Assembly: GCA_009995705.1 (NCBI GenBank)
Contig: JAADBR010000007.1
Location: forward strand, 10,615-74,614
Length of the DNA: 64,000 nt
Direction: 5' to 3'
DNA from: Microcystis aeruginosa W13-11
GTDB lineage: Bacteria; Cyanobacteriota; Cyanobacteriia; Cyanobacteriales; Microcystaceae
The notes beneath the pieces are model-generated. The model was given only the letters and a program-made list of their open reading frames with translations. It did not search any database and was not told the DNA's origin. Made by a program: the position numbers and the translations under genes. Each line of letters starts with the position of its first letter. Position 1 is the first letter of the stretch. Positions 18,570 through 26,328 of the stretch are shown piece after piece.

Positions 18570-20333
18570 TTAATAATTAGAGCGACTTTGTTTAAGATTG
18601 AGAAACTTGGTAAATTCTGGTTGAAAAAGTAGCTTAATTGTGCCGGTGGGACCGTTACGGTGTTTAGTAATAATTACTTCAGCCACACCTCGATCGGGAC
18701 TATCGGGGTTATAATATTCATCTCGGTATAACATCATAATTAAATCCGCATCCTGTTCAATACTATTATGGACGATGATATTATTGGCAATAAAGTTATG
18801 CAATTTATCTACTGTTAAATCATACACTTCTGTCTCTCCATCCGCTTGAATTGCCATAACTTCATCCCAATTAAAAGTTAGGTCTGAATTACTCAGAGAG
18901 CGAGGTAAAGCGATACAATTACCAATATTTAATTCATCTAATCTTTGCCAACCGTGGACAGTCAAAAATTTATGATTGGCTGTAGCTCTAATCGTGCGGT
19001 CTAAACGAGTTGTTAATCGAAAAACTGGCTTAAATCCTGTGGAAAAGACCTTAGTTACCAGTGCTTTTTCTAATTTCATTGTTTCCTCATTAAGAGCAAA
19101 AACCGTAAAATTAGAGCAATTCACTAACTCACAAATTGGTACTTTAGCAAGGGGATCAGCTAACTCAACTAAACTATCACCCGCTAAACATCCCGACTCG
19201 CGTAAATCGGACATCATCGGTCTTTTATTATTGCGAGATTCCACAGCGCGACTTAACTGAGAAAGAGCAATTACTGGAGCGTGAATTTCTCTTGCTAAAC
19301 CCTTAAGACTGCGGGTAATTTTGGAAATTTCCTGAACGCGATTATCACCTCCTCCTTCCATTAATTGCAGATAATCGATTAAAACTAATCCCATTTGTCC
19401 CTTTTTTTCTGCCTGTAAACGCCGCACTTGGGAACGCATTTGAATCACACTTAAATTGGCACTATCATCGATATATATGGGCAAATTTAATAACTTTTCT
19501 AGTCCCACAATAACCTTATCTAAATCATTTTGTCCCAAACGGCCCGAGCGAATCCGATTACTTTCGATTCTAGCCTCATTCGATAACAAACGTTGGGCTA
19601 ATTGTTCCTTGGACATCTCCAAACTAAAGACAGCCACAGGTAAATTCTGTTGAGCGATATTATAGGCAATATTAAGAGCAAAAGAAGTTTTTCCCATGGA
19701 AGGCCTCCCCGCGATAATAACTAAATCTGAGGGTTGTAAACCACTGGTCATGGCATCGAGATCATAAAATTGAGTTTCAATACCGGGTAGAGTGGTCGTC
19801 TCCTGCATTTTCTCAATTTCGTTAAAAGTTTCCATTAAAGTATCCCCCAGAAAAATTAAACCCTCCTGGGGTCGTTTTTGGGTGAGACGAAAAATCTTTT
19901 GTTCCGATTCATCGAAAACATTTTCTAATTCTAGTGTCGTATCTCTGGCTAACTCGATAATTTCTCCCCCCGTGGAAATTAACTGACGACGCATATATTT
20001 ATCCATCACTAATTCCCCATAGCGATCAATGTTGGCAGCCGAGACAGTGCGCTCAATTAATTGTAACAATCGCGGCATTCCCCCGATTTCTTCCAGCAGA
20101 TGATTATCCTGTAACCAACTGCTAACCGTCATTAAATCCGTCGGGTTTCCCTTCCCTTGTAAAGCAAGCGCCGCACGATAAATATCTTGATGGGTTTTCA
20201 CATAGAAAGCTTCTGGAATTAAAAAATCACTGATTCTACCTAACGCTTTTGGATCTAGCAAAATGCCACCTAGGATAGATTCTTCCGCTTCAATATTTTG
20301 GAGGGGGAGGGATTGATCGCTAATCATTGTCAA
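18570..20333 (-). CDS. dnaB: replicative DNA helicase DnaB containing a mini-intein
   Basis: The 587-codon frame encodes DnaB (445 aa after splicing) interrupted by a 142-aa intein at residues 382-523. The extein shows the N-terminal primase-interaction domain, Walker A GRPSMGKTSFA near 209-219, Walker B VLIDYLQLM near 317-325 and, after the intein, SIEQDADLIMMLYRDEYY. The intein interrupts the protein between DLRESG and SIEQDAD, the same site as the Synechocystis DnaB intein. DnaB unwinds DNA at the replication fork, so accurate splicing should be essential. An alternative ATG lies two codons in. A GT39-like gene follows by 1 bp. Confidence 0.97.
   Translation of the reverse strand: MTMISDQSLPLQNIEAEESILGGILLDPKALGRISDFLIPEAFYVKTHQDIYRAALALQGKGNPTDLMTVSSWLQDNHLLEEIGGMPRLLQLIERTVSAANIDRYGELVMDKYMRRQLISTGGEIIELARDTTLELENVFDESEQKIFRLTQKRPQEGLIFLGDTLMETFNEIEKMQETTTLPGIETQFYDLDAMTSGLQPSDLVIIAGRPSMGKTSFALNIAYNIAQQNLPVAVFSLEMSKEQLAQRLLSNEARIESNRIRSGRLGQNDLDKVIVGLEKLLNLPIYIDDSANLSVIQMRSQVRRLQAEKKGQMGLVLIDYLQLMEGGGDNRVQEISKITRSLKGLAREIHAPVIALSQLSRAVESRNNKRPMMSDLRESGCLAGDSLVELADPLAKVPICELVNCSNFTVFALNEETMKLEKALVTKVFSTGFKPVFRLTTRLDRTIRATANHKFLTVHGWQRLDELNIGNCIALPRSLSNSDLTFNWDEVMAIQADGETEVYDLTVDKLHNFIANNIIVHNSIEQDADLIMMLYRDEYYNPDSPDRGVAEVIITKHRNGPTGTIKLLFQPEFTKFLNLKQSRSNY
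18765..19190 (-). other. DnaB mini-intein without homing endonuclease
   Basis: The 142-aa splicing element begins with Cys (CLAGDSLVEL, block A) and has block B TANHKFLT with the conserved Thr and His. It ends with EVYDLTVDKLHNFIA (block F) and VHN followed by Ser as the +1 nucleophile (block G). No LAGLIDADG segment fits into the roughly 30 residues between the splicing halves. It closely resembles the flanks of the well-known Ssp DnaB intein, which does hold an endonuclease. It is therefore a natural mini-intein. Confidence 0.95.
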
Positions 20334-20496
20334 TGCTGACTGTGCTTTATCATTAATATTGTATAGTCAGTTTCACCCTAATTAAATACAAATGTTCAGG
20401 TTAATGATAGGATTCAGGATTCAGGAGATTATTTTTATTTATTCTCCCCACACCCTACACCCCTACACCCTACACCCCTTTTAAACAGGATTTAGT

Positions 20497-21285
20497 ATGA
20501 CTTTAATTGACTCCTCGGCGCTCTCCCCGGCCGTCTATTTTATTGGCGCCGGCCCCGGAGATCCAGAATTATTGACGGTAAAAGCCTATAAAATTCTCCA
20601 AAAAGCCGATGTTATCGTCTTTGCTGATTCCCTCGTCCCCAAACAGATTCTTGAGGACACTCCTAAAGATGCCGAGTTAATTCCCACCAGTAGCATCACC
20701 CTAGAGGAAATTATCCCTTTAATGATCGATCGCGTGCGTCGGGGTTTAGCGGTGGTGCGACTGCAATCGGGGGATTTAAGTCTCTATAGTGCCATCCAAG
20801 AACAAATTGAGCTTTTGACAGCAGCAGATATACCCTTTCAGCTAATCCCTGGAATTAGTGCCTTTCAAGGATTAGCGGCCAAATTGGCCCTAGAATTAAC
20901 GATTCCGGAATTAGTCCAGACAATTATTCTAACCCGGGTGGAAGGAAAAGCCTCTCCCATGCCAGAAAGTGAAGAATTAGCCTCTTTAGCCGCTCATAAA
21001 GCCAGTTTATGCCTATATTTAGCCGCTCGTCATGTTGACAAAGCCCAGGAAAAACTCCTACAATACTACCAGCCAGAGCAACAGGTGGCCGTTTGTTTCC
21101 GTCTCGGTTGGCCCGACGAAAAAATCTGGGTTGTCCCCCTGTCAGAAATAGCCCAACTAACCCATCGGGAAGATTTAACTAGAACTACCCTTTATCTCAT
21201 TAGTCCCGCTTTAAACCAGATTACAGGAACTCGATCGCAACTTTATCACCCGCAACATTCCCATCTTTTCCGTCCTCATCCCTGA
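20497..21285 (+). CDS. cobM: precorrin-4 C11-methyltransferase (CobM/CbiF)
   Basis: The 262-aa protein has the tetrapyrrole methylase fold. FIGAGPGDPELLTVKAYKIL near residues 15-34 is the SAM-binding signature, VRLQSGDLSLYS near 82-93 is the second conserved motif, and a PGISAFQG loop follows. The adjacent LALELTIPE pattern fits CobM rather than the C2, C3 or C17 enzymes. It methylates C11 of precorrin-4 or cobalt-precorrin-4 during corrin ring synthesis for pseudocobalamin. No cobalamin riboswitch is visible in the 160 bp upstream, which contain only an A+T-rich stretch and C/A-rich CACCCTACACCC repeats. Confidence 0.93.
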   Translation: MTLIDSSALSPAVYFIGAGPGDPELLTVKAYKILQKADVIVFADSLVPKQILEDTPKDAELIPTSSITLEEIIPLMIDRVRRGLAVVRLQSGDLSLYSAIQEQIELLTAADIPFQLIPGISAFQGLAAKLALELTIPELVQTIILTRVEGKASPMPESEELASLAAHKASLCLYLAARHVDKAQEKLLQYYQPEQQVAVCFRLGWPDEKIWVVPLSEIAQLTHREDLTRTTLYLISPALNQITGTRSQLYHPQHSHLFRPHP

Positions 21286-21420
21286 GTATTTTCTGGGGAA
21301 TCTATCGAAGGAAACACTAGGTTTCTACCTAAAGTTAGATTTAAAGAGCGGCGATTTTGTTTAGGATCGCAGTGGGAGGTAGGACAATTTTAAAAACGTT
21401 TAAAATTTCTCTAACAATCC

Positions 21421-21579
21421 ATGCACGGCTGCCCGATTTGTTCGGGAATTACCCTTCGTCACCTTGTAGCTAGTCGTGCCTACTGGTATTGTTCTCACTG
21501 TCGTCAGGAGGTTCCTGACTTCCTTGATTGCTCCAGTCCTGTCAGGGTAGAGCGAGTTAGAGCGCAAAAAACAGTCTAG
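21421..21579 (+). CDS. 52-aa zinc-ribbon-like protein
   Basis: A short ATG frame encodes MHGCPICSG, then a central basic/aromatic part (LRHLVASRAYWYCSHC) and a basic tail ending RAQKTV. The CxxC at residues 4-7 and CxxC at 24-27 form a four-cysteine zinc-ribbon pattern, which would be unlikely by chance in a 52-residue frame. One further Cys is at 37. The function is unknown. Small single-ribbon proteins often bind RNA, DNA or other proteins. It lies alone between cobM and the convergent tspO gene. Confidence 0.6.
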   Translation: MHGCPICSGITLRHLVASRAYWYCSHCRQEVPDFLDCSSPVRVERVRAQKTV

Positions 21580-21650
21580 ATTTTTAAGTTGGTAGATGGC
21601 AATAATATCTGTGGGATGGGTTAATTTTTAACCCACCCCACTTTTCCTGT

Positions 21651-22118
21651 CTAGACATCCCGAGGATTGAGATGACTCATTTCCCAAGTCACATAGGTAC
21701 CAATCGGACTCCAGATCAGGTAAGGTAGGAGTAGGATACCCGCCCAAGAAGAAACAGGGAAAACCAAGAGCGCCAGAAGACAACCCAAGAAAAAACCCGT
21801 ACCGCCGATAATCGTTCCCGCTTTGAGACTGCGTAGTTTACAGGTGACGGGAGTATAGGCAGTAATAGTCAATTCCACCAACAGATAAAAAGCCATCAAA
21901 AACCAGCGATTAGCCGGTTGAGCTTCCCAGACTAAATAAGCAGAAATTGCGCCACAAATATAGATAATTGTCCAGATAAGAGGGATTAATCTTTCAAAGG
22001 TTAACCAATCGGGACGACGCAAACGCGCAAACCAACGCACATCGCGAGAATTGAGTAATCCCCCAGCTAACGCTACCAAAAATCCCACGACACCGATAAG
22101 CAACCAAGAAGGAATCAT
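21651..22118 (-). CDS. tspO: TspO/MBR family tryptophan-rich sensory protein
   Basis: The 155-aa membrane protein has five predicted transmembrane helices and is rich in Trp (RRPDWLTFERLIPLIWTIIY, a conserved loop of the family near residues 34-53). TspO proteins bind tetrapyrroles and related ligands and take part in stress responses. The gene follows the SUI1-family gene by 9 bp on the same strand. The N-terminal region is shorter in motif conservation than classical TspO, so the exact ligand is uncertain. Confidence 0.85.
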   Translation of the reverse strand: MIPSWLLIGVVGFLVALAGGLLNSRDVRWFARLRRPDWLTFERLIPLIWTIIYICGAISAYLVWEAQPANRWFLMAFYLLVELTITAYTPVTCKLRSLKAGTIIGGTGFFLGCLLALLVFPVSSWAGILLLPYLIWSPIGTYVTWEMSHLNPRDV

Positions 22119-22127
22119 GATTTTTAG

Positions 22128-22469
22128 CTATCCTCCGCTAATTTTGGCTTTGTAACCCGATTCAATGAGAATTTGTAGTATTTTTTGGCGATGCTCTCCT
22201 TGGATCTCAATGGTATTTTCTTTAACTGTACCACCCGTTCCGCAAGCAGTTTTTAACTGTTTTAATAATTTCGTCAGAGTTTCGGTATGGCATTGAAAAC
22301 CTGTAACTATGGTAACGGTTTTTCCCGCACGACCAGAGCGGGAGGTTTGTACTCGCAAATTCTGCTGATTTGGGGGTAATTCGGGTATGGAACGCTCAAA
22401 AGCTTGAGAATTACTTTGATCTCCAAATTCCTGATAGGCAATCCGGTTTTTTTCCTTAGATTTACTCAT
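22128..22469 (-). CDS. SUI1/eIF1-family translation factor (YciH-like)
   Basis: The 113-aa protein has a low-complexity N-terminus and a C-terminal SUI1 domain, about residues 40-113. Visible features are RVQTSRSGRAGKTVTIVTGF, LLKQLKTACGTGGTVKENT and IEIQGEHRQKILQIL. These correspond to the eIF1-like fold of bacterial YciH, which binds the small ribosomal subunit and may monitor initiation. It leads a two-gene unit with tspO. Confidence 0.92.
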   Translation of the reverse strand: MSKSKEKNRIAYQEFGDQSNSQAFERSIPELPPNQQNLRVQTSRSGRAGKTVTIVTGFQCHTETLTKLLKQLKTACGTGGTVKENTIEIQGEHRQKILQILIESGYKAKISGG

Positions 22470-22489
22470 ACAGCAATTATCATAGTGGG

Positions 22490-22549
22490 TTTCGGGGTTT
22501 TTCAGTGAGGAGTAAACAGTAATCAGTGAACTGATAACTGATAACTGAT
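22490..22549. repeat. TCAGTTATCAG-type intergenic repeat
   Basis: A run of related short words (GTAAACAGTAATCAGTGAACTGATAACTGATAACTG in parts) forms small inverted repeats. The same family recurs near 6281-6310, 24262-24328, 36084-36120, 49425-49490 and 50258-50352. Confidence 0.7.
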
Positions 22550-24064
22550 TTAAAGCTGACTACTGATAGCTCGTAATTGATTGGACTGGTAGCGCATTTG
22601 AGCGAGTTCAGCTGCCGACATTCGATCGAGATGACCTAAAATCATATTAACTCGACCTTGGGATTTTAATTTTTCTCGATGTCGTGCCAAAAAATCCCAG
22701 TAAAGAAAGTTAAAAGGACAGGCTAAATCCCCGACTCGTTCATTTTTCTTATAGACACAACCCCGACAATAATCACTCATTTTATCAATATAGTTGGCCG
22801 AGGCGGCGTAGGGTTTGGAGGCGAGAATTCCCCCGTCGGCAAATTGTCCCATTCCCAGTACATTAGTCTGCATTACCCAATCGTAGGCATCGATAAAAAC
22901 ACTATGAAACCAGTTTTCAATCTCTTGGGGAGAGCAACCAAAAATTAAGGCAAAATTGCTCAAGATCATTAATCTTTGAATATGATGAGCATAACCAGTA
23001 TTTTCCACCTGTGATAATACTTGTTTGAGGCAATTCATCTCGGTTTGATTACTATCCCAAAAGAAAGCTGGTAAGGGTTGTTGATGCTCAAACCAATTAT
23101 GATTAGCATAATCTTCTCCCAAATAATGATAAATCCCCTGCATATATTCGCGCCATCCCAACACCTGACGGATAAATCCTTCAATGCTATTTAGGGCTAA
23201 ATTATCTTTTTTATAGGCAATTTCTGCCCCTTGAATCACTTCCAACGGCGTTAGTAATCCTAGATTAAGATAGGGGGATAATAGGGAATGCCAGAGGGTT
23301 TCTTCTCCCGTTATCATCGCATCTTGGTAGGAGCCAAAGTTGGGCAGACAATTAGTAATAAAATGCTCCAAGACTTGTAAAGCTTGTCTGCGGGTTACTG
23401 CCCAGGGAAAAGGTTTAATTTTTCCATATTTAGGAATATCTAAAGCTTCCACATCAGCGATAACTTGAAGGGTAATTTCATCAGGTTTAAACCAAAGAGG
23501 AGCAGCAGTTTTTAATCCATCTTTGGGCGGTTTGCGGTTTTGTTTATCAAAGTTCCATTGTCCTCCTATGGGTTGATTGTTCTCCATTAAAATCTGCCAT
23601 TTTTTGCGACTTTCTCGATAGAAGTCCTCTAGTAATAGTCTTTTACGAGATTTAGCCCAATTATTAAAATCTGTCCTTGTCCAGAGAAAGTGATTATTAT
23701 CAATTAGGGTGATAGCACAGTGTAAATTGAGATTTTTAATTAATCTAATAAATGGCAAATCATTAGGCATCATAATCTGTAATTCCTTAATACCTAATCG
23801 CTTAATCCAAGCAGATAAAATCGGCTCAAAATCTTCAGTAACTTCGTAGGTGACAGACCATCCTAAAGTTTTTAATTCTTCAGCGAAATGACGCATCGCC
23901 GACCAGATTAAAACTAATTTTTGCTGATGATAGGGTCTTTGTCGAATATGATTGTGGGATTCAATTAAAATAACCGGTGTTTCCTGTGCATAGGCTTGAC
24001 GATTGGCTAAGGCCGCTTGTCCTGTCCATAATTGATCACCTAAAATCCAAATACCAATGGTCAT
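22550..24064 (-). CDS. deoxyribodipyrimidine photolyase-related (FeS-BCP / PhrB-like) protein
   Basis: The 504-aa protein starts with the antenna domain of the photolyase-related group (GIWILGDQLWTGQAAL, then HNHIRQRPYHQQKLVLIWSAM). In the C-terminal FAD-binding half GWREYMQGIYHY and MGQFADGGILASKPYAASANYI are hallmarks of the bacterial (6-4) photolyase clade. Four cysteines expected to bind a [4Fe-4S] cluster are present: one near the cluster-domain start (NCL region) and the set around YCRGCVY and LACPFN. These enzymes repair UV-induced (6-4) or cyclobutane lesions with light. It is preceded after 2 bp by a 52-aa gene. Confidence 0.9.
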   Translation of the reverse strand: MTIGIWILGDQLWTGQAALANRQAYAQETPVILIESHNHIRQRPYHQQKLVLIWSAMRHFAEELKTLGWSVTYEVTEDFEPILSAWIKRLGIKELQIMMPNDLPFIRLIKNLNLHCAITLIDNNHFLWTRTDFNNWAKSRKRLLLEDFYRESRKKWQILMENNQPIGGQWNFDKQNRKPPKDGLKTAAPLWFKPDEITLQVIADVEALDIPKYGKIKPFPWAVTRRQALQVLEHFITNCLPNFGSYQDAMITGEETLWHSLLSPYLNLGLLTPLEVIQGAEIAYKKDNLALNSIEGFIRQVLGWREYMQGIYHYLGEDYANHNWFEHQQPLPAFFWDSNQTEMNCLKQVLSQVENTGYAHHIQRLMILSNFALIFGCSPQEIENWFHSVFIDAYDWVMQTNVLGMGQFADGGILASKPYAASANYIDKMSDYCRGCVYKKNERVGDLACPFNFLYWDFLARHREKLKSQGRVNMILGHLDRMSAAELAQMRYQSNQLRAISSQL

Positions 24065-24066
24065 AA

Positions 24067-24225
24067 TTATTTCATTGCCTCGACTATTCCCCCGTATTTT
24101 TTAGCCATAATATCCGCCATTTCTCGAGCAGAAAATTTACTGGCTTTGTCGATGCTGGGGGTAAATGTCCCCGCAGGGGTTAAATAATGGGTAAATACCC
24201 CGACTTTTTTGCTAATAATCCACAT
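24067..24225 (-). CDS. 52-aa protein coupled to the photolyase-related gene
   Basis: A short ATG frame encodes MWIISKKVGVFTHYLTPAGT, then a soluble helical part (KASKFSAREMADIMAKKYGG) and ends VEAMK. The stop lies 2 bp before the start of the photolyase-related gene on the same strand, a distance typical of translational coupling. The amphipathic composition looks like a genuine protein, but I do not recognise it. It could be a small partner of the repair enzyme or an independent protein. Confidence 0.5.
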   Translation of the reverse strand: MWIISKKVGVFTHYLTPAGTFTPSIDKASKFSAREMADIMAKKYGGIVEAMK

Positions 24226-24241
24226 ATTTCTTGAAGTCAAA

Positions 24242-24328
24242 AATCAAAAAGGGGATGAGAAGTGGGGTGTGGGGAGTTTTCTCAGTGAACTTAAAACTTA
24301 AAACTCAAATCTGATAACTGATAACTGA
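24242..24328. repeat. TCAGTTATCAG-type intergenic repeat
   Basis: The stretch contains GTGGGGAGTTTTCTCAGTGAAC, also seen at 6285-6306, followed by tandem ACTTAAA and CTGATAACTGATAACTGAT words. It lies just 3' of the HetZ-related gene. Confidence 0.65.
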
Positions 24329-25462
24329 TTAGGTTTTTGTCCTGAGACTTTGGGCGCTTAGATAAAGTTGCGTCCATTCTTTGACCACTTGTGTGCGTTT
24401 ACAGTTTAATTCGCCGGCGATTTCCTCAAGGGTTTTACCCGCTTTTAAGCCATCGATAACGCTTTTACCCGTGGGAGAAAGGGCAGCATAGAAACTTTGC
24501 CATTGACTGAGAGTTAAGCCAAAATTATGCTCTTTCGGGCTGATTTGTAACCATTCACTGATTAATTCTCTCCCTTCCTTGAGGGCAAAAACCTTAATCG
24601 CATGATAGCCAACTTTTTCCCGGAGACGATAAATCCGTTGGATGGGAATATTCATCACCAAGGCGATCGCATCTTGGCTTTCGCCCCCTAGATAGAGGTT
24701 AAACCAAGTCACCGCCTCCCGACTAACATTTTCCTCTAGATACTTGGCAAAACTCTCTTGAACTTTTGCCCGTTGAATTTGCGCTTCTTGGGAAGTGCGT
24801 TGATCTTCGTAGGTAGCGATCGCGTTTTGGTCCAATAAACTTAAGCTAGTTTCCCCCTCATCGCCACTAATTTCATCCGAGAGAATCCGGATTATTTCTT
24901 GCTGCGGCACATTAGTGATACCGCTCCTCGATTGACGACGGAGATAATTAACAAAACGATAGGCTAACAGGGGTTGATTGCGGATCGGACGCAGAGCGTA
25001 TTCCTCCAGGGTGGCTAACAGCAGCTGATCGCGAGTAGCTTGATCGGTGGTACAACGAGCGATCCATGCTAACTGGGATTGCATATAGCGATCGCTATTT
25101 AACATCTCCTGAATAACTTCCTGCAAGACATCGACCACCGCTTGCCGACGATCGCGACTTAGGGAAACCCAAGTGCGAATTTTTTGCCGGAGAGTGACAC
25201 AAGCACCGAGACGATCGATCAGGTTACGATAGGCGCGGGTGGGACTAACCTTGAGATAGCGTTGCCGCAAAATTTGCCAAAGATAGACTAATCCCCGTTT
25301 AGCAATTTCTAAATCTCTCTGGTCTAAATTTTCCCAACGTTGGCTATCTTCACCGAGTAACCAATTGATAATGGTATCCCGTTGGCGATCGGTTAAGGAG
25401 TCATCTGTTTGAGAGAGGATATCTTGCCATTGTTGCCTTAACTCGTCGATTATTGTCGTCAT
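24329..25462 (-). CDS. HetZ-related regulatory protein
   Basis: The 377-aa, largely helical, charged protein resembles the cyanobacterial HetZ-related family by pattern (RAYRNLIDRLGACVTLRQKI, LLAYRFVNYLRRQSRSGITN, AVTWFNLYLGGESQDAIA). The middle IQRIYRLREKVGYHAIKVFA looks like a sigma-factor-type helix-turn-helix. A second one (LKAGKTLEEIAGELNCKRTQ) lies near the C-terminus. HetZ controls early heterocyst differentiation in filamentous species. In a unicellular species the role must differ and is unknown. The frame can be extended to a TTG at 25480. The ATG at 25462 is preferred because the extension runs into a hairpin that looks like an insertion-sequence end. Confidence 0.75.
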   Translation of the reverse strand: MTTIIDELRQQWQDILSQTDDSLTDRQRDTIINWLLGEDSQRWENLDQRDLEIAKRGLVYLWQILRQRYLKVSPTRAYRNLIDRLGACVTLRQKIRTWVSLSRDRRQAVVDVLQEVIQEMLNSDRYMQSQLAWIARCTTDQATRDQLLLATLEEYALRPIRNQPLLAYRFVNYLRRQSRSGITNVPQQEIIRILSDEISGDEGETSLSLLDQNAIATYEDQRTSQEAQIQRAKVQESFAKYLEENVSREAVTWFNLYLGGESQDAIALVMNIPIQRIYRLREKVGYHAIKVFALKEGRELISEWLQISPKEHNFGLTLSQWQSFYAALSPTGKSVIDGLKAGKTLEEIAGELNCKRTQVVKEWTQLYLSAQSLRTKT

Positions 25463-25479
25463 CGAAAAATTGAGTTCCA

Positions 25480-25926
25480 AACCCCGTCTTTTTAGGACGG
25501 CTTTAGTTTGAATATTAGCGCATTTACACGATATATGCTAAAACCTGAGCCATGGAGAAAGCCGATCGCACCGATTTTACCCAACACCCGACTAGAACGA
25601 ACTAATCAATTAAGTCTTTGGCCAGATAAGGATTTAGTCGATTTATGCCCCCCGATCAAACCATACCAAGTAACGAAGAGCCACCCTAAAGCAAGCCCTG
25701 CAAACCTCGAACTCGGCAATCTAACATCCGAAATGGGATTTCCTCCTTTGGCAACGTTTGGAACTGGATGTGAAGAATAGAATCCTCGGATTAGAGTACA
25801 ATCATCGCATCGGCTCAAATCGGATCGAGGGAAAGTTCCGATGGTTTGAGTTTCGCCATCATGACAGTCTCTTTCAGCAGCCAACTGGCGAAGTTGCCTG
25901 AGAAATGTTCGGCGAGGAATCGGCAA
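25480..25926. other. anonymous DNA at island border, possible insertion-sequence remnant
   Basis: A hairpin CCGTC-TTTTTAG-GACGG (25484-25500) with AAACC/GGCTTT flanks recalls the ends of IS200/IS605-type elements. Frames on both strands across 25508-25926 are open but have no recognisable domain, poor codon texture and no ribosome-binding site, so neither is called a gene. This marks the left edge of the accessory island. Confidence 0.35.
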
Positions 25927-25946
25927 GTGTTATATAAGAAGCGAAT

Positions 25947-26041
25947 TATAGTCATTTCAGATAAGTCTGATACACTCTAGACCAGTTAAACCCTTATGAA
26001 CTCTGGCATTAATATTCTCAATCTTAATTGAAATGACTATA
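25947..26041. mobile_element. 95-bp MITE-like element with perfect 13-bp ends
   Basis: TATAGTCATTTCA at 25947-25959 is an exact inverted copy of TGAAATGACTATA at 26029-26041. The 69 bp between has no coding. TA at each end fits elements moved by IS630-type transposases, which duplicate TA, but no such transposase is in the window. Confidence 0.75.
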
Positions 26042-26220
26042 GAACACAATCTTCGGTGTAAGGACTTGATCGCTTAGGGGGTGATGGAATATTATAAGGA
26101 TAGGTTTTTTCAGTGAGCCATTCATGCGGATGCGGAGGTTAAGTCCTTAAGTTTGATTACGGTTCGACCGAACGCTCAGTAACGTTCTTCTCGGCGATTT
26201 GTGACAAAGGGTATTGTGAA

Positions 26221-26304
26221 CAGTTTCTTGGGTAACTAAGCCATGAAAGCCTTGTCCAGACTCCATTTGAAAAGCTATAGATCACAAGAAACCCAAGAAA
26301 GCTA
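26221..26304. repeat. inverted repeat upstream of the propeller-like gene
   Basis: TTTCTTGGGT at 26224-26233 is exactly inverted at 26291-26300 (ACCCAAGAAA), with extended partial matching on both sides. The roughly 57-bp spacer is non-coding. It lies just before the start of the 26329 gene and could be a small mobile element or a hairpin in its leader. Confidence 0.5.
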
Positions 26305-26328
26305 AATTGATTCGCATCTGGCTTAAAT

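Noticed and set aside
20334-20496. Cobalamin riboswitch before cobM
   Set aside because: No B12-box-like motif or matching structure was seen in the 160-bp gap.
25606-25926. 106-codon minus-strand frame
   Set aside because: No recognisable domain, no ribosome-binding site and overlap with another anonymous frame on the opposite strand.
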